Positions 1 to 12,400 of a stretch of DNA of 64,000 nt are shown here, piece after piece. The stretch is from assembly GCA_037179335.1 (NCBI GenBank), contig JAKZHN010000007.1, positions 1,426,001 to 1,490,000 of the forward strand. The letters run 5' to 3'. This stretch comes from Cyclaneusma minus (lineage: Eukaryota; Ascomycota; Leotiomycetes; Marthamycetales; Marthamycetaceae). The translations under genes were made by a program, and so were the position numbers. Position 1 is the first letter of the stretch, and every line of letters starts with the position of its first letter. The notes under the pieces are model-generated. The model was not told the origin of the DNA, made no database searches, and saw only the letters and a list, made by a program, of their open reading frames with translations.

Positions 1-105
1 TCCCGAATTAGGAAATAGAGCACAGCACAGAGTTTTGCGCGCGAGAGCATTTCGTACCGTGAATGCATCCGGAGAGGGCGCGTTCGAGAGTTGAAGTGAG
101 CGAAA

Positions 106-1827
106 ATGGCGAGAAGGTCCGAGGAGGAAACACGAGATGAGGGGAGCGCGCCTAATGGGACGGCTCATACTGGAGGAGACGATGAGAAGCAAGACCTGAG
201 CAAAAAGCCTGTTGGGTTCTGGCATTCAGACCTGAGGAAGACAAGGAACAATGTGTTCAGGAATTGGGCCGGCACGAGTATGTTCTGATCCATCCAGCTA
301 CAAGATACCCGCCATTATCTTGTGTCGAAAGCAATGGCTAACGATATTTCCAGCTCTGCTGCTCATGATGTTCATCCTGGCAGTGCTATCCCTCTACTGG
401 GGCGTCCTCTCCCACGTGGAGAAAAACATGTCTGCTCTCGTCGTCTGGGTTGTCGATTTCGACTCGCAAGTCGCCCCCTATACCTCTACCACCCCGATCG
501 TCGGCCCAGCTATTGTCCAGGCTGCGCAACAAACCCTCAAACCCACCGGCACCGTCGGCTGGGGATCTCTACCTGCCTCAGCCTTCGACAACGACCCCAT
601 GCTCGTGCGCTCGCGAATCTACGACTACAAAGCCTGGGCTGCCGTAATCATCAATGCCAACACCACCACCCTCTTGCAAAATGCCATCGCCACCGGAAAT
701 GTATCCTACAATCCCATGGGCGCCGCACAGATCGTCTACGTACAAGCCCGCGACGAAATGACACACGCCAACTATGTTTTGCCCCAATTCCTCCAATTCC
801 AGTCCCAAGTAACCCAAATGTTCGGCGAGATGTGGGCCGGCCAGGTACTGTCCAGGGCTTCCAACGACGCCACTCTTTTGGCAAACTTGCAAGCAGTCCC
901 CCAAGCACTAAATCCTGCTATAGGGTTCTCAACCTACAACTTGCGACCCTTCTACCCACCAGTCGCCACGCCAGCCATTACAATCGGACTTATTTATCTG
1001 ATTATCATTGCCTTCTTCTCCTTTGCCTTTTACATGCCGCATCACATCAAGTTCATCAAGCCCGAGATCCCAGTTTCACATCGGCCGATGCACCCCATGC
1101 AGCAAATCATCTGGCGATGGGTTTCAACCATTGTAGCTTACTTTTTCCTGTCTCTCGCATACAGCTTGATATCCCTCGCATTTCAGATTAATTTCACGGC
1201 GCCGCCAGGGAGTCATACCGAGTTAGTACAGCCGGCGACACAGTATGGGCGGGGCAGCTTTGTCGTATACTGGATGTTCAACTTTGTGGGAATGATAGCG
1301 CTGGGGTTGGCGAGTGAGAATGTTACTATGATTTTGGGGCAGCCCTGGGTGAGTTTTGCCGGTTTGCTCTTTTTCCGCGCGGGAGTCTTCCTTTGGGGAA
1401 GGTAAATATTGAGGAATTTCAAAGCTGACGTCGAGGTGAACATACAGACATCCTTCTGGCTCATCTTCTGGGTCATTACGAATGTGAGCACGAGCTTTTA
1501 CTCCATCACTCTGGCGCCTATGTTCTACTATTGGGGCTATGCGTGGCCGTTGCACAATAGTAAGTCGTTTCCCCCCTTTCTCTTTTTGTTACTTGTATCT
1601 CTCGTGCCAAGTACCCCTATCTTTGAAGCATCTAGCTGACACGACTTGTTTTAGTTGTCGAAGCATCGCGGACAATTCTATTCAACGTCCACAGCGAGAT
1701 TGGTCTAAATTTCGGCATCTTATTTGCATGGTGTGCCGTCAATACTGCTCTATTCCCCTTATGCTGTATGTTCCTCGCGAAGAAGCAGAAGAAGGAGCAA
1801 GAAAAAGAGCAGGCAAAGGACGAATAG
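106..1827 (+). CDS. SNG1-like DUF3533 multi-pass membrane protein
   Basis: Predicted integral membrane protein of the DUF3533 family, which includes yeast Sng1 (nitrosoguanidine resistance); the substrate is unknown and transport or membrane-regulatory roles are family inference. I join four exons, 106-277, 354-1348, 1448-1559 and 1655-1827, giving 483 residues. Donors are GTATGT, GTGAGT and GTAAGT, with a GCTAAC branch site in intron 1. The N-terminal 50 residues are polar and cytosolic-looking. One membrane segment follows (about residues 58-80), then a roughly 200-residue soluble loop, then about five more segments near the C-terminus, including the family-typical stretch around LIFWVITN and GYAWPLH. 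The tail is Lys/Glu-rich. The start at 106 is the first in-frame ATG and gives a sensible N-terminus. The next gene is convergent and about 460 bp away. The family call is firm; the function is not. Confidence 0.85.
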
Positions 1828-2287
1828 AAAAGATGACGGGATGTGTAAAGTATCGTCGGGGTTGAAGAAACAAAGGGGGTCGTATATGATGCTTGTGGAG
1901 TATATTGATGGATTATCTGTTCGGCGGCGCAGCACTGGTAGTTCCGGTTCTTTGCGCTTGGTGTTGGGTTTGCATGGGTTTGGCGCTGGATACCCCTATA
2001 CCCCGAGAAGGCATTTTTAGATGGTTCCATTGATCATTTGGCGGGTACACTGCTGGGTTCAGGGCTACCTAGGTAGATTGTATTGATACTGGCTAGGAAC
2101 TTGTCTCTTGACCTTGGCTTTAAAATGATATTGTGACGAGTACGCAGAAGACATTTATTAGGAGCAAAGAAGCCAAGTGTATTTCGATTGCTGTAGCAAA
2201 TCTCCTGGATAAAAGTACAAGTGTCCATTTCTTCGTAATGATTCGTAACCATGTCATACCGCGTGACAGCCGTTCGATCATAGTAAC
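1828..2287. other. Intergenic spacer between convergent genes
   Basis: This 460-bp spacer holds the 3' ends of two convergent genes, the SNG1-like gene and the PI31-like gene. I see no other gene, repeat or RNA. It presumably carries both 3' untranslated regions. Confidence 0.6.
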
Positions 2288-3552
2288 TTACAAGAAGTCT
2301 CCACCTCCAAAACCACCAAATGGATTGTGTGGCCTTCCTCCAGGCCCGGCGCCAGGAAAGCGACCTCCGCCTCCACTCCCTCGTGGCGCACCATCACCCG
2401 GTCCAAGGGGGTCGTATCTAGCACCAGGCGGAGCAGACGGATGCAACGGATACGCTCCTCCCTGTCCACCAAACAGCGGATCATCAAACGTCGGATGCAT
2501 ACCGCCTCCGCCACCAGGGCGAGGTAAGCCTCCTCCGCCAACAAAACTTCCTCTCAGGGGGTCGTTCAGTCCCAATCCTGGGGGATTGAGATCGTCATGG
2601 CCGATATTAAAGGGCGACCTCCCGCCAGGTAATCGTAAACCGCCAACACCAAGTGGTCTGTTCAAGTCATATTCGTCATCGAAGCCTGGAGGTGGGAAGT
2701 CGCCGGCTGGGATTAGGCGGGGTGGGGCGAATACAGGGTCATCGTAGGATAACGGTCGTGCAGGTGCGGGTAAGCGGTCGTCTCGGAGTGGATTCGGGGG
2801 AGGGTTGCGGCGCTGTTGAAGCTCGGATTCGCGCTCATCGCGGGCAGCGGAGGCGGCGCTTTCCTCGTAGCCTTCTTTGTAAATATTTGGGACGAGTTTC
2901 TGGATTATCGTTGACTTGAAGAGGGAGGCAAGATCTATTTTTGTTTAGATTTAGCTTCATAAAATAGTCTCGGAACATGAAGGCACTACGTACCTGTGAT
3001 TCGGGGGGGCGAAATGAAGATCTGCTGTAGTTTTGATTTAAGATTGCTTCGGTCTTCTTCACCGTCTTCTGTCATCGTAATTCGTAGCGGTAGGGCGGAC
3101 GGTGAGATGTAGTCTCTGGCAACGATCTCGAATCTGGCTATCCGCTCATCGCCAAGTCCGATACCTCGGATCTCAGCCTTCGTTCCCATTCGATCAACCT
3201 TCACGACATATTGCATCGACGACTGCGAGTGTGCGTAAAGGAAGGAATGGGATCCGAATGAAGCGTTCCATCGGCTCGGTAATCGCGGGGCGAGCTGTGC
3301 AAGCTCTTCTTCTGGAAAGCCGTATTAGTATCGACCTCAGCGTCAAGTGCCAGTTTTTGGCTTACCGTTCTTCTGGTTCTCTCCGAAAGCCAGGATCCTG
3401 AAGCCCACGGCCACCATACACGCATGGCAGAACAGAGCGATGGCTTCGTAGGAGCTACTGAGATCGGAGTCGGTGTCTTCCTTCTTGTGGATAGGTAGAG
3501 CATCAGCCATGTGGCTTAAGATACTATCGGCACTCAGAGGATCGGACGCCAT
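2288..3552 (-). CDS. PI31-like proteasome regulator
   Basis: Homologue of proteasome inhibitor/assembly factor PI31 (PSMF1), which binds the 20S proteasome through its proline-rich tail. Three exons on the minus strand, 3552-3366, 3311-2994 and 2934-2288, give 383 residues. Introns have GTAAGC and GTACGT donors, and intron 1 has a perfect TACTAAT branch site. Residues about 1-165 form the PI31 N-terminal FP domain, recognisable by YAHSQSSMQYVVKVDRMG and GLGDERIARFE. The C-terminal half is very rich in Gly, Pro and Arg and ends in NPFGGFGGGDFL, typical of the PI31 C-terminal family. The last sense codon overlaps a GTAAGT (CTT GTAAGT), so a small terminal exon replacing the final Leu is possible. 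The call rests on both domains in the right order. Confidence 0.88.
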
Positions 3553-4417
3553 TTTGGAGTGAGCTAGTAAAGGGGCTGGTCGAGTCCGAGTGTTTGGTGG
3601 ATGGCTCTCGATATGTAGTGAAGCAGTGACGCTGGAATCGGATGTCTGCCAGAATTGTTTGGAGAGCTTCGGCTGGATGACGCTTCTGGAGCTGCCTGGA
3701 CATTGATAGCACGCTCAATCTTAGCGTCAACCCCGCATCCGACGTTTCCCCGGCCCCACCGATACCCACTTGACTTCAAATCAAGAACATTGACCCGCAG
3801 CGAAGTTTAAGTCTAAGGCTTCTGAAGTTCGAGACTACAGTACTGAAGCTTACGGTTCAGAGATAATCAGGTCTACCACGCCCTGGTAATATCGACTCTC
3901 AAAGCTGTCACATTGATCAAGTTGTTTAGTTTTGTCCAAGTGACTGTCTTTATTCCTAGCATACTTTTTAGGATTCACGAGAACGGTCCAAACCAAACGC
4001 CATTTCCGTGTTATCGCTCGATAGTCGCCACATCTCTGCCGTTCCCAAGAAGTCTGCGTATCACTGCCTTTATGTCGATCAGTACAACAAGGGTATCTCC
4101 ATCAATGCCATTAAATGATGAAATTCACGGTACCGCGGAAGAAACACTGAACTCAAATTGCATAATGCAGGAGATATGGGGGCCATAAAACATGCTTGGA
4201 CGAACCAGGTCTGCAAACATTTTGCACAGTGTATTCATTAGTTCCTTCCTTCATATCAAGCGGTATGTCGGTATGTCGAGCATATGTATTCCCGCAATGC
4301 AAAGATCACTCCCAAGCGCCGTACAAAGTTGCAGTGGAAACAATCCCGTTATATCCTTGCATCCGGCTTTGCGCATATTGGGCATTTATACATAACGTCG
4401 TCGAGGTCTTCGCCTTC
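3553..4417. other. Intergenic spacer
   Basis: This 865-bp spacer separates the PI31-like gene, whose start lies at 3552, from the 3' end of the TPT transporter at 4418. It should contain the PI31 promoter and the transporter 3' untranslated region. The short open frames here show no recognisable domain or codon pattern, and I see no repeat or tRNA. Confidence 0.5.
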
Positions 4418-6172
4418 TCAAGAAGAGGGGCCTCCATTGACGTTTCCATTTACTACCCCATCCCTCATCTTCCATGTTTCCTCCTGCTTAGTGCCTGCTG
4501 GTAACCATGTAGCATTGCTCTGGCCCCTCGCCCTGCCCTTTCCGGCGTCGTCGCTCTTCTTCGTATCTTCGGGATTTGGTGTAAATGCTCCGTTTGTGTA
4601 GGGATAAGGCGATGGCTGGATATTTGCCGGACTTTCAAAGACCGGACCACCTGACACAGTACCACTGGCTTGACGCGTATTCAGAGGGAGTAGCGACTCT
4701 TGTTTCATTCCAAGCATTTTGACCTTGCGGTTTGCTTCTTTGTCGTTCGCAGACGCCCTGTCGTAGAAATAGAGGCCGGCGAATGTGAGAGCGATACCGA
4801 AGGCTTGTAGGTTTGTGGTGGGGTTTTGAAACCACACAATGGCGAACACCACAACAACAACGCGCTTGATCAGAGAAGCCACAGAATAGGAGACGGGAGT
4901 GATTGTGGAAAGAATGATGAAAGACATGATCATCTGGCCGAAGTGGAAGGTGCCATTGAAAATAAACTCAAGCGCCAGGCGGCCGTGGTCGAAGGCTTGA
5001 GGATGGTCGTTCAGGTCCAGTGAGCCGTCTTTGAAAAAGTCTGAAACCAAGCCGAACCCTTCAGTTAAGAACCAGTAGGGGGTCGTAAGAAGGAAGGCGA
5101 GTCCTGAGGAATAGCACATGAGATTTATCTTGTCGAGTTTGTGCGTCAAACCGTCAGCTTCGGCACGGTCTGCTCGGTTGAACAGGCTTTTAGAATATAT
5201 GTTTTGGCAAACAAAGATAATCGTCGCCACAAAGGCAAATAAAATGCCGAGAATATTACCCCGAAACTCAGCGGAGCAGGCCAGCATTACTCCAACGGTG
5301 AGAGGTATGAGAGAGAGGTACGTAAACAGTCCATAGGGCGTTTTGAAAAACAGGCGGTAGGCGGCTACAGTGAACAAGGGCGAGAGGCCTTTGATAGTGT
5401 GAACAGTAGAGACTGGGATCCTTGAAGTTGCGGTTGCACTTAGGAGATGGCCTACTACCGTGAAAGCAGCCAGAGGGAGGGTGGTAAGAATGATATCGCG
5501 ACTAGGACTTCGGATCCCGTGCCGTAATTCTGGGACATGGAGTTTCAAGCTCGGGAAGACGCTTGCCAGCCATGAAAAAGCGAGACAGAAGCCAGGGACC
5601 ATGAAGAATTGTATCAGGGTGAGAGTGCCTGGCTTTGGGAAGGCATTGAGGATGGATTTCGAAGAGGTATTCGTCAGGGCCGAAAATATGTACCAAACAG
5701 TGCAAAGCGCCTGTTTTATGTCAGCCTATTTCACGCAAACAAGGTCGAGCTACCCTACTATCAATTTGGGAGAAATGGGTGCCTTCAGAGCATCGGCAAT
5801 CTCATGAGCGTTCTGGCTGACACTTGCTTTCCGTGTTCTTATTGTCCTGAAGGCCTCGGTCAGACTCTTCTGTCTAGCATGGCCTCCTCCGGCTCTTCTG
5901 CTGCTCCACTGTATATCTCCAGCTCTTTCTTGGCGCGGGAGCCATCGATCCATCGCAGACGGGGGACCTTGGGCATGGCCGTTCTGCGAGAGCGGACTCA
6001 GGGTCCGGCCGGCAGGATGTCCATGGTGAGGCGAGTAGTAATCGGGGAACTTCTCGGTATGGGTGGGGGTATCAGAGGCATTTTTAAAGGGCTGCGCGTG
6101 ACTGCTGATCGAGGGCGCTCTGGCGCGCGGAGTGTGGAGGGCGTCGGGATTGGGAGAGGTTGAATGGGGCAT
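4418..6172 (-). CDS. TPT-family (Sly41-like) drug/metabolite transporter
   Basis: Member of the triose-phosphate/nucleotide-sugar transporter (TPT) family, probably in ER or Golgi membranes. Substrate is unknown; yeast Sly41 is the closest named relative I can suggest. Two exons, 6172-5759 and 5710-4418, are separated by a 48-bp intron (GTAGGG donor, branch near GGCTGACA, CAG acceptor) and give 568 residues. Residues 1-138 are disordered and Ser/Pro-rich. The transporter core begins with TVWYIFSALTNTSSKSILNA and the family hallmark STVHTIKGLSPLFTVAAYR, and includes a run of hydrophobic helices to about residue 450. The last 110 residues are a polar tail. An upstream in-frame ATG at 6414 would need a 32-bp intron or a weak acceptor, so I kept the start at 6172. 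The 3' spacer and neighbours give no functional hint. Confidence 0.85.
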
Positions 6173-6983
6173 GGTGTCGAATTCGGTCGTCGCAGGTCGG
6201 GCTTGCCGTGTAGGGAGCGTGAAAGTCTAGAGTGGCAGAGACATAGCAGATAGCTTACGGAGGCCGACTCCGCAGACACAAGGACGTAGGATTGACAGGA
6301 GTCTGGTCGAGGCGTAGGGTGATTGTCGTGATATGGTGAAGTGGAAGATGGACCTGTGGACGCGCTGGTTGGCCTTGCGCTACTACGATAATTGGCTTCG
6401 GCTATTTGGGACAAATCCGCCGAATTAAGGAACAGGAATATATGTGGGTCCCTGACAGTCAGCAGTGTTTATCTACTATTCAGCTTGTCTTCAATGGGTG
6501 GCAAAAAGCAAGGCTTCCTCTCCATTTAATGCACCTCCGTGGGAGACTGAATCTCTCCTTGGCTTCCCGGAGTCATCGTTCAATTGGACGTCGGGCTTTG
6601 CAATTTAGCGGCTCAATGTGGCTGGTACAGTGAGGACTTTCTTAGCCTCCCGAACCAAGATATTCCTCTAGAAAACCACTTAACAGACATTAGTTATCCA
6701 AACCTGATTTGAATAGTTGGAATTGATATAAATAAGGAGAAAGAAACCACAAATCCATAAAATGGACCTGGAATCTCAATTGTGGCTTGGCGGGCTAGCT
6801 TGCGCAAAGGTTACATAAACTGAGCCTCACCACCAATACAACGCGAAGCATTGCTGTGTCGCCCATATTATCGCCAACCCGAAGACGCCCTCCAGCCCGA
6901 TTTCTACCTTCAATTGCGGCCATCGGTCTCCATAAGACCGTCTATCCTCAGTCATACAGGGCGCGACGCCCTCGGCCATCGCC
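6173..6983. other. Divergent promoter region
   Basis: This 811-bp region lies between two divergently transcribed genes, the TPT transporter and the SF3b subunit gene, and must hold both promoters and 5' leaders. I see no coding region, RNA gene or repeat that I can support. Confidence 0.55.
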
Positions 6984-8744
6984 ATGGCGCCCAAAATGAC
7001 CAAGAACCAGATGCGACGCGCCAAAAAGAAGGAGCAGAAGAAGGCGCAGCACGTCACTCCCACGCCAGACCCAGAGATACCTTCAGAGCCCGCGAAGCCC
7101 ATCAAGATCGAATCCCCGACCGCCGATGGCGCAGAAACACAGAACGCCGAAACAGAGCCAGATGGCTTCGACTTCGCCAGTCTGCCAGTCTCGGAAGATG
7201 ACCCAAACTATGCCATGTTCAAGCGCGTCATGGACCGCTTCGGCGTCGCAGAAGATGGGACCCCGGGCGGAAAGCCGGCAGCAGCGAATGGCGATAAAGG
7301 GGAGGTCTTTTACAGCGACGATGATGAGATACCCGACGAGGAAGACGAGGCAGAGAAGGAGCAGCGAATATCGAAAAAGAAGCGCAAGGAGCAAAACAAG
7401 CTGTCGGTTGCTGAGCTCAAGGCGCTCGTCAAGAAGCCGGAGATTGTCGAATGGACTGATACATCAGCCTCAGATCCACGGTTACTGGTACATATCAAAT
7501 CCTATCGAAATGTTGTCCCAGTACCGAATCATTGGTCTTTGAAACGCGAGTACCTTTCATCCAAACGCGGTGTCGAGAAGCCACCGTTTGCTCTACCCAA
7601 GTTTATTCAGGAGACCGGCATTGCAGAGATGCGAGACGCTGTGTTAGAGAAACAAGACCAAGCCAGCCTCAAACAGAAACAACGAGAACGCGTCCAGCCG
7701 AAGATGGGCAAGCTGGATATCGATTACCAGAAACTGTATGAGGCCTTCTTCCGTTTCCAAACAAAGCCCGAGCTCACTCGGTACGGCGAAGTCTACTACG
7801 AAGGCAAAGAATACGAGACGAACCTCCGACATCTACGACCCGGTGAGCTCAGTGACGAACTGAAAGAAGCCTTGAATATCCCTCCTGGAGCTCCTCCACC
7901 ATGGCTCATTAACCAGCAACGTTTCGGCCCCCCACCCTCATATCCCTCCCTTAAGATTCCCGGCCTCAACGCCCCACCTCCGCCAGGCGGCGCATGGGGC
8001 TTCCACCCCGGCGGCTACGGCAAGCCTCCCGTCGACGAATTCAACCGTCCGCTCTACGGCGGTGACATTTTCGGCGTTCTCCAACCCCAAGTTAACACCC
8101 AATCTGGCGAGCCCATCGAGCGCACCCTGTGGGGCGAACTGCAACCTCCGGAAGAAGAATCCTCTGACGAAGAAGAGGAATCCGATGATGAAGAAGAAGA
8201 CGAAGAATCAGAGATGGGTCTCGGTCTTCAGACACCCTCTGGCATGGAAACTCCCGGTGGCATGGCATCAGCCGTGCCCTCAGAGTATCCTGGTGATGTG
8301 AGCGTCAGCGGCGATTTCGACCTCCGCAAATCGAAGCGCGGCACCGAAACCGAAGAATCCACTGCTCCTCGCTCTGCCTACACCATTGTGCCCGAGCGAC
8401 AAATTCGCGCTGAGGGGTTCTTTGGTGGCGAACGCGCCTACGATGTTCGTGGTGCTACACAGCAGAACGCACACCTACCCGTCCTGGGACAAGAGGAGGA
8501 GAGCCGGAAGCGGAAGAAGCCCGGCGATGTAGACGTGGCCCTAGATCCGGATGCGCTGCAGAGCGAGGATGGAATCAGCAAAGAGGAGCTGAGGAGGCGG
8601 TTTGAGGCGGGCAAGAAGGAGGAGGGCTCGAAGTGGGCGTTTGAGGAGGACTTGAGCGATATGATTGCGCAGGAGAGTCGAAAGAGGCTGAAGAGGGACG
8701 AGGAGAGACAGGGGCAGAGAAAGGAGAAACAGTATAAGTTTTAA
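6984..8744 (+). CDS. CUS1: Splicing factor 3B subunit 2 (Cus1/SAP145)
   Basis: Subunit of the U2 snRNP SF3b complex, which binds around the branch point during prespliceosome assembly in the nucleus. A single uninterrupted exon of 586 codons. Residues 1-40 are Lys-rich, the expected nuclear-localisation type. The DUF382 domain begins near residue 180 (NHWSLKREYLSSKRG, PPFALPKFI), and the PSP proline-rich domain covers about 265-320 (LRPGELSDELKEALNIP, PPPWLINQQRFGPPP). An acidic Glu/Asp run follows near residues 390-412, and the tail is charged, ending KQYKF. Length matches fungal orthologues, which are shorter than the human protein. The ATG at 6984 is preceded by a pyrimidine-rich leader and begins MAPKMTKNQMRR, typical of the family. 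Identification is secure. Confidence 0.96.
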   Translation: MAPKMTKNQMRRAKKKEQKKAQHVTPTPDPEIPSEPAKPIKIESPTADGAETQNAETEPDGFDFASLPVSEDDPNYAMFKRVMDRFGVAEDGTPGGKPAAANGDKGEVFYSDDDEIPDEEDEAEKEQRISKKKRKEQNKLSVAELKALVKKPEIVEWTDTSASDPRLLVHIKSYRNVVPVPNHWSLKREYLSSKRGVEKPPFALPKFIQETGIAEMRDAVLEKQDQASLKQKQRERVQPKMGKLDIDYQKLYEAFFRFQTKPELTRYGEVYYEGKEYETNLRHLRPGELSDELKEALNIPPGAPPPWLINQQRFGPPPSYPSLKIPGLNAPPPPGGAWGFHPGGYGKPPVDEFNRPLYGGDIFGVLQPQVNTQSGEPIERTLWGELQPPEEESSDEEEESDDEEEDEESEMGLGLQTPSGMETPGGMASAVPSEYPGDVSVSGDFDLRKSKRGTETEESTAPRSAYTIVPERQIRAEGFFGGERAYDVRGATQQNAHLPVLGQEEESRKRKKPGDVDVALDPDALQSEDGISKEELRRRFEAGKKEEGSKWAFEEDLSDMIAQESRKRLKRDEERQGQRKEKQYKF

Positions 8745-9404
8745 TTAGGCGCAGCTGGGCGTAGTCAGATGATTAGTTTAGGAGGGGATTTGAGGAGAGC
8801 TCAACGATCAGCTACTGAAGTCCGGACAGTGCAATTTAATTAAAGGCCGCGAGAGCAAATAGTAAGCAGTCCAAGACAGACGCCGAAAGCAAGGTGGCAA
8901 GTGACTGGGAGTAACAGCTCACAGAAGCCCATATATTTAAGCTAGTATTTGTATTTGAAAGTCGGTTAGATTGGGCCGCTATGTTCATGTTGAGGTCCAG
9001 TCGGGGTTAAGCAGAGTGTTGTCGCCTCAGGCATGGTGACTTTACAGATTGCCGACGCTGGACTGTACCTCAGTTGCAAATGCTAATGCTGTCAAATGTG
9101 AGACTCCCACGACCTGTCCTTCACCCTTCTGCTCAAGATCCGCTGAATCGCGCTTGGCCCGTCCAAACAATCCCAACCACGGTCACGCACTCAACTGCAC
9201 AATCTTCCGCCTACCCACAAGCCCGCGACTTCCCCGAATCCACCAGTTGGAGGGGCAATTTCCGTGACCTTCACAACACCAACCGCTCTCGCAAACACTC
9301 CGCGGACTTGCTTCTGACACCCACCCTTGACTTCGACGCAACACCCGTAGTGGAGACGACCAGGCGCTCGCTCAGAGTCTACGACCCGGCCGCTGTATTT
9401 CGGG
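8745..9404. other. Intergenic spacer
   Basis: This 660-bp spacer contains the SF3b subunit 3' end and the NST1 promoter and leader. The open frames that begin at 9049 and 9074 run into NST1 in other frames and look like leader sequence, not genes. No repeat or RNA gene is apparent. Confidence 0.5.
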
Positions 9405-12400
9405 ATGCCCGCAAACCGACGACAGCACACCAACGCTCAGTCTTCAGCCTCGTCCTCCGCACCAGCCACTGCGAAGTATACGAACAAGGATGGTTCGAAG
9501 TTCATAACAATCCCAAAAGCTTCCAACTCTGCCGAAACATCTGAATCTTCCTCCGCAATGGCGCAGCCGTCTACAGAAACCAATGGAGAGACCCCAGCCC
9601 CTCCTTCCGAGCACCCTAACAATCCCACGGGCGTCAATCGCAAGAAACAAAAGCGCAGGCAAAAGCAAGCGGCGCGTCAGGCCGCAGAGCAATCAAATCC
9701 TCATGCGACCACTAGCCGTCAAACCGCTGCTTTGCAGGACAAAATGAACCATCTGTCTGCCCGTTTCCAAGCGAAAGCGATTGCTGAGGGCTACCAAGAT
9801 CCTACAGAAGACGAAAATGGATACTACAGCGACGAAAACGCCGATGCGTACTCTGGCTCTTTTCCCGATGTAGCGTCTCCGCAAAATGGCTACGCGCAGC
9901 CTGCCCCTAACAATAATTCGCGGATTGAGAAGCAGAAGAGGAAAGGAAGGGGCGGTCATACGGTTAACAATGATCAGTCTCACCACCATCCGTCCTCTAA
10001 CCATGTCCCGCCCCCGCCGCCTCCCTTGCATCAATCTGCATCTGGCGGCATATCGAAAGAGAAGATATGGAATACATCGTCTCAAGAAGAGCGGGAGCGC
10101 ATTAAGGAATTCTGGCTCTCGCTCGGGGAAGAAGACCGCCGATCTCTCGTGAAGGTCGAAAAGGATGCCGTCCTGAAGAAGATGAAGGAACAGCAGAAGT
10201 CATCTTGCAGCTGTACAGTGTGCGGCCGCAAGCGTACTGCTATTGAGGAGGAGCTGGAAATACTTTATGATGCATATTACGAAGAACTAGAACAGTATGC
10301 GAATAAACAACAAGGCCAACCGCCTATCATGCCTCCCCAGCGCCGGTACGGTCAAATGAGTGGACTACAACCCCCAAATCGCTTACCTGCAACCTTCAGC
10401 AATCATCAACCTGTAAGAGGTCGAATTGTCGAGCAGCTAGAGGACGAAGAGGATGATGAAGAGGAGGAGCTCAGTGAAGAAGACGTTGAAGATGAGGACT
10501 ATCTGAGCGAGGATGAACCCGAAGAGCCTCCGCGCAGCCATGCAACCGACTTTTTCAACTTTGGTAATAGCCTTACCGTCCAGGGTGGCATCTTGACCGT
10601 AGCAGATGATCTGCTGAAGAATGACGGCAAGAAGTTCATCGAAATGATGGAGCAGCTTGCGGAAAGACGTATGGCTCGAGAAGAGGACGCCAAATCACAT
10701 TCATACGGGGCGTATGGCCATCCGCCCAATGGATCCTTGCCAAACCATCAGCATACACATGCCCATCATCACACTCACCAACATAACCATCAACACAGCC
10801 ATCAGCATAACCATAATCATGCCCCTCCGCCGGAAGACGAGGAGTATGACGAGGAGGAAGAGGAAGATGAAGAAGAGTACGACAGCCAGGATGACTACGA
10901 TGATGAGGAAATGGTCAGTGGAGAGATGGATTCTCTGGGTGCTTTGACTGATCTGTGCATAGGATACCATGACGGAAGAGCAGCGGATGGAAGAAGGCCG
11001 TCGAATGTTCCAAATTTTCGCAGCCCGGATGTTTGAGCAACGGGTGTTAACAGCTTACAAAGAGCGAGTATCTGCGGAGCGGCAACAAAAACTTCTTGAA
11101 GAACTCATGGAAGAAGAGAACGCTGAGTCACAGAAGAAAGCAAAGAAAGCCAAGGAAGCTCAGAAGAAGAAGGAAAAGCTTCAGCAGAAGAAGCAAGCTC
11201 TGGCTGAGGAAAAGGCAAAACGCGATGCTGAGAAGGCAGCGGAAGAAGCTGCAGCTCGGGAAGCTGAAGCGAAGAAGGCCGAAGAGCAGCGGCGAAGGAA
11301 CGAGGAGAAGCGTAAGAAGAAGGAAGCGCAGAAGAAAGCTGAAGAGGAGGAACGCCTACGTAAGGAGGCGGAGAAGCAGCGCAGGCTCCAGGAGCAAAGA
11401 GAGCGCCAAGCCGAACAAGAGCGGCGACAGCGTGAACAAAAGGAGCAGGAGAGGAAGGAGAAAGAGGAAGCCCGACAGCGGGAGAAAGAAGCCAGAGAGG
11501 TGAAGGAGCGGGAGGCCAAAGAGCGCAAAAACAGACAGGAACGCGAGAAGAGGGAGAGGGAGGCAAAAGCAAAGGCGGAAAGGGAAGCAAAAGAGCTGCA
11601 GAAGCGCGAAGAGCAAGCCGCAAAAGCGCAGCAAGAGAAAGAAGCAGCCCAAGCCGCAGCCCCTATCCCTCAGATCGCAAAACGTCCGCAACCTCCTGCT
11701 CCAGTCCCTATCCCAACTGGCATTCAGCCAAACCATATCGCCAGCGTCGCTTCTCCTCATGCTGCAATTGCAACCCCTGCGCTACCTAAGGCACCTACGC
11801 CGATGCGACCTCGGCAGAGTTCCCAGCAAGAACATGCCGTACCCCATCCAGCGACTCCGTCTGCAGGAAAAAGCCAGAACGCGTCCCCGGGTGGCTTCAC
11901 ACCTCAGCAGAATAGTCCTGCAGCATCTGTGAAACCCGTCAGCCAAGCTCCACCCTTACATCATCCGCAAGCCAACTCTCCAATGCATGCTGCTCTGAAG
12001 ATGCCCGGGGGTATGATGCCAGGTGTCTTTGGCGGCCCGCAACCCATGGCAATGAATGGTTTCCCTCCTGGCCTCCCGCCGCTCATGCCTCCCGGCTATG
12101 ACAACCGGATGCCGCATGATCCAATGCTTAGTCACCACCAGGCGTTTGGTCAAAGGTTTCGCCCTGGTCCTGGTATGCCGGTCTTTCCTGGAATGACCGG
12201 TATGCCGCCAATCCCACAGGGTAGAGGCTTTCCACCTCCAGGCTTCCAACAGCCAATACCTGGGGCCCCTGCTGGTGGACTACCATTCGCACCGCAGAAT
12301 GATAGCATGCCGTCTGCTTCCCACTCTCGTCAGCAATCGGCGTCGTTTGACAAACCAAACTTCGACTCACCAGTGCCGCAAACTCAGCCGATTGCTCGAC

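Noticed and set aside
5998..6414. Upstream start (ATG 6414) for the TPT transporter
   Set aside because: It would need a 32-bp intron, too short for fungi, or a weak acceptor without a branch site.
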